64,000 bases of DNA from Halonatronum saccharophilum DSM 13868 (GTDB lineage: Bacteria; Bacillota; Halanaerobiia; Halobacteroidales; Halobacteroidaceae): assembly GCF_000517025.1 (NCBI RefSeq), contig NZ_KI912097.1, positions 509,496 to 573,495 on the forward strand, written 5' to 3'. The notes under the pieces are model-generated. The model did no database searches and had not been told where the DNA came from. It saw only the letters and a program-made list of their open reading frames with translations. Positions within the stretch are counted from its first letter, which is position 1; every line of letters starts with the position of its first letter. Positions 58,047 to 64,000 of the stretch are shown one piece after another. Position numbers and translations under genes: made by a program.

Positions 58047-59975
58047 ATGAAGATCAAAAGAAATTTTAGTAAGTTATTTATTTTTACGCTGGCAGTGGTC
58101 TTGACATTTTCTATGGTTGTACTAGCGGAAGCTAGAGCAAGTGATATTCACGAATTAGTGATTATGGGTACTACAGATGTTCACTCTTATATCATGCCTT
58201 ATGATTATCTAAATGATAGTGAGGTTGATCATTTTGGATTGGTACAAACTGCTACATTAATTGACCAAACAAGGGCAAATAATGACAATACTTTATTATT
58301 TGATGCTGGTGATTTAATTCAAGGTAGCTTATTGGCTAATATAGAGGCTGTAGTAAATCCGATTCAAGAGGGACAAGTACATGCAACAATCAATGCTATG
58401 AATATGATCGGATATGACGCTACAATCTTAGGAAACCATGAGTTTAACTTTGGTTTAGATTTTTTAGATAGAGCTTATAGTGATGCGGAATTCCCAGTAG
58501 TAAATGCTAACGTTTATGAAGCTGGAACTGATAATAATTACTTCACTCCTTACCAAATTCTAGATCGTGAAGTTGATGGCCAAGAGATCAAGGTTGGAGT
58601 TATCGGTTTTGCTCCACCACAAATTATGATCTGGGATAGACTTCACTTAGAAGGAAAAGTAGAAGCTAGAGAGATAGCAGAAACAGCCCAGAAGTTCGTA
58701 CCACAGATGAGAGCTGAAGGAGCAGATATTATTATTGCTGTTGCTCATACAGGAATAGATCCAAGTGATGATGCAAGTGAGAATGCTGCTTATCATTTAG
58801 CTCAAGTTGAAGGTGTCGATGCAATGTTATTAGGACATGAGCACAGAAGATTCCCAAGTACAGATTATGAAGGTATACCTGGGGTAGATATTGAGAGAGG
58901 AACGATTCATGGTGTTCCTGCAGTAATGCCAGGATCATGGGGTAGTCACTTAGGTGCTATCAACTTAAGTCTTACTAATAACAATGGTGCATGGGAGATT
59001 GTAGATGCTAGATCTGAAGTAATGGGTGTTGAAGGAAGAGAAGGAACAGATCAAGCTATTGTTGAAGCTACAGAAAATAAGCATCAAGAAACATTGGATT
59101 TTGTAAGAGGAGATGTTGGAGAGACTTTCACAAGTCTTAATACATTCTTCTCAAGAGTTACAGATAACTTAACAACTCAATTAGTTAATGATGCTCAATT
59201 ATGGTTTGCTGAGACTCACTTTGAAGGTAGTGAGTATGCTGACTTACCAATTCTTTCAGCAGCAGCACCATTTAAAGCTGGACGTCATGGAGCAAGCTAC
59301 TACACAGACGTTACTGCAGGTGGTATATCAGTTGGAGACGTTGCAGAGATCTATATCTATGACAATACTTTACAAGTTGTTAAGGTAGATGGAGATGAAT
59401 TAAGAGGTTGGTTAGAGAGAGCAGCAGATAACTTCAATCAAATTGATCCATCTGAAACTGAAGATCAAGTACTATTAGATTATGGATTTAGAGGGTTTAA
59501 CTTTGAGCATATTGAAGGAGTTGAGTATCAAATTGATGTAACTCAGCCTTCAGGAGAGCGTATTGTAAATCTAACTTACGATGGCGAAGCAGTAACTTCA
59601 GATATGGAATTTTTAGTAGTTACAAATAATTATAGAGCTTCTGGTGGTGGAGACCACTTAGTTGATGCTAATGTTGTTTATACAGGAACTGAAGTGAATA
59701 GAGAAGTAGTTATTGATTATATTAGAGAATCTGGTGGAGCTGATCCACAATTGACACATAATTGGTCAATCTTACCTGTAGAGACTGAAGGAAGAGTGGT
59801 ATTTAGATCTTCTCCAGATGGAGCAGACAATATGACTGATTTCGAATCAGCTCGTATTAATCATATAGGTTCAGAGGATGACTGGGGCCTTTATGAATAT
59901 GACCTAAGCTATGAAGAAAGTTCTTCTGGTTTATTTAATAGAATTAGATCTTTCTTTAGTAATTTATTTAGCTAA
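58047..59975 (+). CDS. Secreted 5'-nucleotidase / 2',3'-cyclic phosphodiesterase family enzyme
   Basis: 642 residues. Signal peptide (1-28, ends VVLAEA). Metallophosphatase domain (about 32-330): GTTDVHSYIMPYDYLND, FDAGDLIQGS, LGNHEFNFG, AVAHTGID, LGHEHRRF. C-terminal nucleotide-binding domain (about 350-560, FKAGRHGASYYTDV, GGGDHLVDANVVYTG). The TTDVHSYIMPYDY motif is closest to CpdB-type enzymes that remove 2',3'-cyclic and 3' phosphates. The tail ends in a short Phe-rich amphipathic stretch (LFNRIRSFFSNLFS). Ribosome site AAAGGGGGAAAA. A near-identical gene begins at 63495. Confidence 0.92.
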   Translation: MKIKRNFSKLFIFTLAVVLTFSMVVLAEARASDIHELVIMGTTDVHSYIMPYDYLNDSEVDHFGLVQTATLIDQTRANNDNTLLFDAGDLIQGSLLANIEAVVNPIQEGQVHATINAMNMIGYDATILGNHEFNFGLDFLDRAYSDAEFPVVNANVYEAGTDNNYFTPYQILDREVDGQEIKVGVIGFAPPQIMIWDRLHLEGKVEAREIAETAQKFVPQMRAEGADIIIAVAHTGIDPSDDASENAAYHLAQVEGVDAMLLGHEHRRFPSTDYEGIPGVDIERGTIHGVPAVMPGSWGSHLGAINLSLTNNNGAWEIVDARSEVMGVEGREGTDQAIVEATENKHQETLDFVRGDVGETFTSLNTFFSRVTDNLTTQLVNDAQLWFAETHFEGSEYADLPILSAAAPFKAGRHGASYYTDVTAGGISVGDVAEIYIYDNTLQVVKVDGDELRGWLERAADNFNQIDPSETEDQVLLDYGFRGFNFEHIEGVEYQIDVTQPSGERIVNLTYDGEAVTSDMEFLVVTNNYRASGGGDHLVDANVVYTGTEVNREVVIDYIRESGGADPQLTHNWSILPVETEGRVVFRSSPDGADNMTDFESARINHIGSEDDWGLYEYDLSYEESSSGLFNRIRSFFSNLFS

Positions 59976-60026
59976 AATACTTCTATGAGGTTCTTGTTTA
60001 GACCTTTTAAAGAACTGTTATAATAA

Positions 60027-60061
60027 AATAAGCAGTCGATCTTTTCGGCTGCTTATTCTTT
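60027..60061 (+). terminator. Terminator of nucleotidase 2
   Basis: AATAAGCAG / CTGCTTATT stem closing TCGATCTTTTCGG, tail CTTTAATT. Confidence 0.85.
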
Positions 60062-60250
60062 AATTAGTGTAGTCGATTTTTTAATATAACATAGTAATTA
60101 TAAATAATCAATTAAAAGAGTTTTAGCTTAAATATTAAAAATTATAATCAATACTTATAATATGATTTCTAAAATGATAAGGTTAGCATTTTATATTGCA
60201 ATTTTCATATTATAGTTTTAGCTAGAAAAACGTTGTATTAAGGCTTTTTA

Positions 60251-60367
60251 TATGTTATAATTAAAAGTGTACTTAAAATAGAGTTAGGTATTTTTTTAAC
60301 AAGAATCATCAGACGTCTGACAATTCTTGTTGTTATGTATTCTTTTGTGACTATCAAGAGAATACAT
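60251..60367 (+). promoter_or_regulatory. talC-cdd promoter, palindrome site e and leader hairpin
   Basis: Extended -10 TATGTTATAAT (TATAAT 60256-60261). ATCAGACGTCTGAC at 60308-60321, inside a longer inverted repeat AACAAGAAT / ATTCTTGTT. Then ATGTATTCT / AGAATACAT perfect stem (60335-60367) with loop TTTGTGACTATCAAG. No reading frame in 59976-60505. Confidence 0.65.
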
Positions 60368-60505
60368 ATAAAATTTAATCTAATCTTTTAATAGATATTA
60401 ATAACCTAAACTCAGTTAAATTTAAGTTTAGGAATATTTTTTAATATGAATGGAAAAATATCTAAATAAGAATAGATTATAATAAAATTATAAGGAGGGT
60501 AAAGA

Positions 60506-61141
60506 ATGAAGTTTTTTATTGATACTGCAAATTTAGATCAGATTAGAGAGGCTTCAACATTAGGTGTGATTGATGGTGTTACTACCAATCCTAGCCTAGT
60601 AGCTAAAGAGGGTGATGTTGATTTTCACCAGAGAATTAAGGAGATTTGTGAATTAATTGAGGGGCCAGTCAGTGCTGAGGTAATTAGTCTTGATACTGAA
60701 GGGATGCTTAAAGAAGCAAGAGAGTTAGCTAAGTTAGCTTCTAATGTAGTTGTTAAGATCCCTATGACCGTTGAAGGTTTAAAAGCAGTTAAAACATTAA
60801 GTAAAGAAGGTATAAAGACAAATGTAACTTTGGTATTTTCACCTAATCAAGCCTTGCTTGCTGCTAAAGCAGGAGCAACCTATATTAGCCCTTTTGTTGG
60901 GCGTTTAGAGGATCGAGCCCATGAAGGAATGGCGCTAATTGAAGAGATAGCTATTATCTTGGATAATTATGGGTTGGAGAGTGAGATTATAGTTGCTAGT
61001 ATTAGAAGTCCACGCCATGTAAAAGAAGCTGCTTTGATTGGAGCAGATATTGCAACTATTCCTTTTGCAGTTATTGAAAAGATGTCAAAACATCCATTGA
61101 CTGATATTGGTATTGAGAAGTTCTTAAGGGATTGGAATTGA
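60506..61141 (+). CDS. Transaldolase / fructose-6-phosphate aldolase (TalC type)
   Basis: 211 residues, small class I aldolase. [27 protein letters not shown], Schiff-base Lys84 in [32 protein letters not shown]. Most clostridial members act as transaldolases, which suits pentose recycling from nucleosides; the sequence alone does not separate the two activities. TAAGGAGGGTAAAG precedes ATG 60506. cdd follows by 41 nt in the same unit. Confidence 0.92.
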   Translation: MKFFIDTANLDQIREASTLGVIDGVTTNPSLVAKEGDVDFHQRIKEICELIEGPVSAEVISLDTEGMLKEARELAKLASNVVVKIPMTVEGLKAVKTLSKEGIKTNVTLVFSPNQALLAAKAGATYISPFVGRLEDRAHEGMALIEEIAIILDNYGLESEIIVASIRSPRHVKEAALIGADIATIPFAVIEKMSKHPLTDIGIEKFLRDWN

Positions 61142-61182
61142 TTTAAGACCGAATTAATTTATACTAACAAGGGGTGATTTAG

Positions 61183-61572
<390 letters not shown>

Positions 61573-61659
61573 AAGATTATATTTGTTTGATTAAATCCTC
61601 ATCTTCTATAACCAATTTTAATAATAAGTATTAGATTAGGAATAAAGGGGTGAGGAATA

Positions 61660-63198
61660 ATGCTTCATTTAGATTTAACTTCATTAAAAGCTAAAATTAA
61701 TATAATTATTTTAATCATACTATTAATCTCACTATCAGTTACAGTATTTATAATTGGAGGACTTACTTTAAAGCAGTTTATTCTTTTATCTTCTCTAATG
61801 ATTATCTCTTTAACTTTAATATCCTTAGCTTTAGAGAAGATTATCTTTAAGAGGCTATCTATAATTGATTTAGCGCTTAAAAGAGTTGCAATGGGGGATT
61901 TGACTGTTAATTTAAAGGAGAAAGATGGGGGTAATTATAAAGAGATAAGAGAGAGTATAAATACAATTGTTAAAGAGCAAAAAGGTATATTGCTAAAGGT
62001 ATTAAATGAGATAAAGGAGTTATCACATTGTAGTGAAGAGCTCTCTCTTTCTGCCCAAGAAGGAAGCAAAAATATAAGTAATACAAATAAATGTATAAAT
62101 GAGATGTCAGCAAGTATTGAAGAGGTATCAGCAAGTATAGAAGAGGTAAGTAGCTTTGCTCAAGAAACAAGTTCTCAAACTCAACTTGGGAGCCAAAATA
62201 TTAGAAAAACAATTGCTAGTATAGAAGGGGTTAATGATATAGTAGAAGATACAGTATCTATAATCAATAAGTTGGATAATGACGCAAAGGATATTGGTGA
62301 AATTGTAGAGTTGATCAGTAATATAGCTAAGCAGACAAATCTGTTGGCTCTAAATGCAGCCATTGAAGCTGCTAGAGCAGGAGAAAAGGGGAAAGGATTT
62401 GCTGTTGTAGCAGATGAGATTAGGGCATTGGCGGAAGAGACGGCTAGTGCTACAAGTAATATTGAACAATTAATAAGTGGGACACAAAAAAGTTCTAAAG
62501 CAGCATTATCCTCCATTGAGGATGTTGATATTAAAGCAAAAGAAGGTAAAAAGATAGCTCAAGATACAGAGAATATATTTATGGATATTAAGAGTAATAT
62601 TGAAGAGACCACTTCAAAGGTTGAAGAAATCTCTATATCCAGCCAGTATCTATCTGAAAATAGTAATGAGATAGTTCAATCATCAAACCAGGTAACTAAT
62701 ATGTCTAAGGGGATATCAAACACCTCTGATGATTTATCTCATATGAGCAAAAGTTTAAAGGGTTTAATAGAGCCTAAAATGGCTGAAAGTTTGAAGGCTA
62801 AATTTAATCTAGGGCGTGAGATATTGAATGAAGAGATTCCAGGTGAGTGGTCATTGCAAGGTTCCAAATTATATAAGGGTGACACTTTGATAAATGGAAA
62901 CTTTGAGATAGTTGATTATATTGGTGAAGCAACAGGGGCTATAAATACTATTTTTGCTCGCTATACCAGTGTTGCTACCAACCTTATAATAGATGGTGAG
63001 AGAGCATCAGGAAATTCGGGCAAGGATGAGATAACAACAATGGTCTTAGAAGAGGGTAAGAAGTATTTTGGTAAGGCAGATATATTGGGTGAGATGCACC
63101 AAACTGCATACGAAGCAATCAGAAATGAGGCAGGAGATAATATAGGTATTTGGTTTATGTCTTTTCCAGAAGAAGACTCTTCTAATATTTTCATTTGA
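61660..63198 (+). CDS. Methyl-accepting chemotaxis protein with C-terminal cytoplasmic sensor domain
   Basis: 512 residues. Two adjacent membrane helices (about 12-33 and 37-60) with almost no outer loop, a HAMP region (about 60-115), signalling coiled coil with the tip [20 protein letters not shown] (about 225-245), then a folded domain at about 380-512 ([47 protein letters not shown]). The last part looks like a single-Cache domain, here after, not before, the signalling region. It probably senses an intracellular compound. AAGGGGTGAGGAATA precedes ATG 61660. Confidence 0.88.
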   Translation: MLHLDLTSLKAKINIIILIILLISLSVTVFIIGGLTLKQFILLSSLMIISLTLISLALEKIIFKRLSIIDLALKRVAMGDLTVNLKEKDGGNYKEIRESINTIVKEQKGILLKVLNEIKELSHCSEELSLSAQEGSKNISNTNKCINEMSASIEEVSASIEEVSSFAQETSSQTQLGSQNIRKTIASIEGVNDIVEDTVSIINKLDNDAKDIGEIVELISNIAKQTNLLALNAAIEAARAGEKGKGFAVVADEIRALAEETASATSNIEQLISGTQKSSKAALSSIEDVDIKAKEGKKIAQDTENIFMDIKSNIEETTSKVEEISISSQYLSENSNEIVQSSNQVTNMSKGISNTSDDLSHMSKSLKGLIEPKMAESLKAKFNLGREILNEEIPGEWSLQGSKLYKGDTLINGNFEIVDYIGEATGAINTIFARYTSVATNLIIDGERASGNSGKDEITTMVLEEGKKYFGKADILGEMHQTAYEAIRNEAGDNIGIWFMSFPEEDSSNIFI

Positions 63199-63246
63199 TA
63201 GAATTGATTAAAAAGGGATAAAAGCTTGTATTTATCTGAATTATAT

Positions 63247-63333
63247 GCTATTATTTAAGTGTGGTAAAAAAATTATAAGTTTTAGTGTAAATATAAAAGA
63301 TGTTTTTTTACCATTTGTTGTTAGACGTCTGAC
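63247..63333 (+). promoter_or_regulatory. Nucleotidase-3 promoter and palindrome site f
   Basis: Extended -10 TATGCTATTAT (TATTAT 63249-63254). TGGTAAAAAAA ... TTTTTTTACCA pairing at about 63262-63312. GTTAGACGTCTGAC at 63320-63333, 65 nt after the -10 box. Confidence 0.6.
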
Positions 63334-63376
63334 TCTGTTGTCTGAACATAATAAGTATAAGAATATAAAAACATAA

Positions 63377-63426
63377 GGAGCTTATTACAACTACTAAGGG
63401 GTAATGAGTGATTTAAATTCCTCTTA
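63377..63426 (+). promoter_or_regulatory. Leader hairpin of nucleotidase 3
   Basis: CTTATTAC (63381-63388) pairs with GTAATGAG (63401-63408) around AACTACTAAGGG; downstream CCTCTT could pair with AAGGGG instead. Counterpart of the hairpins at 52839 and 57893. Confidence 0.5.
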
Positions 63427-63494
63427 AGAAGGTTGATGTGAACTAATATTTATTTAAAAATTTATATTCACAAAAAAATTAAAGGGGGAAGAAG

Positions 63495-64000
63495 ATGAAA
63501 ATTAAAAGAAATTTTAGTAAGTTATTTATTTTTACGTTGGCAGTGGTCTTGACATTTTCTATGGTTGTACTAGCGGAAGCTAGAGCAAGTGATATTCACG
63601 AATTAGTGATTATGGGTACTACAGATGTTCACTCTTATATCATGCCTTATGATTATCTAAATGATAGTGAGGTTGATCATTTTGGATTGGTACAAACTGC
63701 TACATTAATTGACCAAACAAGGGCAAATAATGACAATACTTTATTATTTGATGCTGGTGATTTAATTCAAGGTAGCTTATTGGCTAATATAGAGGCTGTA
63801 GTAAATCCGATTCAAGAGGGACAAGTACATGCAACAATTAATGCTATGAATATGATCGGATATGACGCTACAATCTTAGGAAACCATGAGTTTAACTTTG
63901 GTTTAGATTTTTTAGATAGAGCTTATAGTGATGCGGAATTCCCAGTAGTAAATGCTAACGTTTATGAAGCTGGAACTGATAATAATTACTTCACTCCTTA
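63495..64000 (+). CDS. 5'-nucleotidase-family enzyme, near-copy of the 58047 gene (3' end outside window)
   Basis: The first 168 codons are visible. They differ from the 58047 gene by only a handful of silent bases (for example AAGATC versus AAAATT in codons 2-3), so the encoded segment is the same protein: signal peptide, GTTDVHSYIMPYDY, GNHEFNFG. The upstream leader, by contrast, differs in most positions except the shared motifs. AAAGGGGGAAGAAG precedes ATG 63495. Confidence 0.92.
   Translation, partial: MKIKRNFSKLFIFTLAVVLTFSMVVLAEARASDIHELVIMGTTDVHSYIMPYDYLNDSEVDHFGLVQTATLIDQTRANNDNTLLFDAGDLIQGSLLANIEAVVNPIQEGQVHATINAMNMIGYDATILGNHEFNFGLDFLDRAYSDAEFPVVNANVYEAGTDNNYFTP

Noticed and set aside
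58732..59388. Gln/His-rich and Leu-rich frames within the nucleotidase gene
   Set aside because: Both are shadows of the nucleotidase coding sequence in other frames.

Overview
The window looks like chromosome of a low-GC, anaerobic, diderm member of the Firmicutes, most like Halanaerobiales (Orenia/Halobacteroides type). This is inferred, not proven. The reasons are strong AAGGAGG ribosome sites, a monofunctional nickel CO dehydrogenase, PTS amino-sugar uptake and DUF1450/ComFB/XapX proteins, combined with two secreted beta-rich proteins ending in aromatic residues in the manner of outer-membrane barrels.

Layout. 1-1320: end of a COG4120/COG1101-type ABC transporter. 1707-6114: OFA-family MFS transporter, orphan cooS with a likely oxidoreductase relic beside it, and a DUF1450 protein. 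6307-9942: LysM polysaccharide deacetylase, a secreted protein with a barrel-like end, and a secreted protein that has lost its lipobox cysteine. 10.0-29.1 kb: a large amino-sugar / cell-wall-sugar locus (GntR regulator, two murQ, nagE, nagB, nagA, BadF-type kinase, cellobiose-type PTS IIB-IIC-IIA, GH4 glycosidase, chbG, anmK, RpiR regulator). It has clearly been duplicated and is decaying: a celB::GH4 scar, a chbG copy deleted internally and split by an IS200/IS605 element, a nagB::nagA chimera and a dead chemoreceptor gene. 29.3-34.7 kb: a small outer-membrane-like barrel and a ferric-iron ABC transporter with two Fur-type promoters. 34.9-42.0 kb: AbgT transporter, bactofilin-like membrane protein, ComFB, EAL phosphodiesterase, a 0.4-kb internally deleted IS256-family element, a free-standing Hcp C-terminal domain behind an HcpR-like site, luxS and a TPR protein.

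42.3-64 kb is a nucleoside/nucleotide salvage region: BMP-type nucleoside ABC transporter, tRNA-Arg(CCT), deoD, xapX, deoC, nupC, a dead cdd and a working cdd, talC, three secreted 5'-nucleotidase-family enzymes (two nearly identical at their 5' ends), YibE/F and a chemoreceptor. Secreted nucleotidases would release nucleosides, NupC and the ABC system import them, and DeoD, Cdd, DeoC and TalC feed the sugar into central metabolism.

The most interesting signal is a shared control sequence in this last region. A 14-bp palindrome, GTYAGACGTCTGAC, occurs six times, upstream of deoD, all three nucleotidase genes (twice for one) and talC. At four promoters it sits in a long leader behind an extended -10 box and is followed by a hairpin with a related loop sequence but different stem sequence. 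I do not recognise this palindrome as a described operator.
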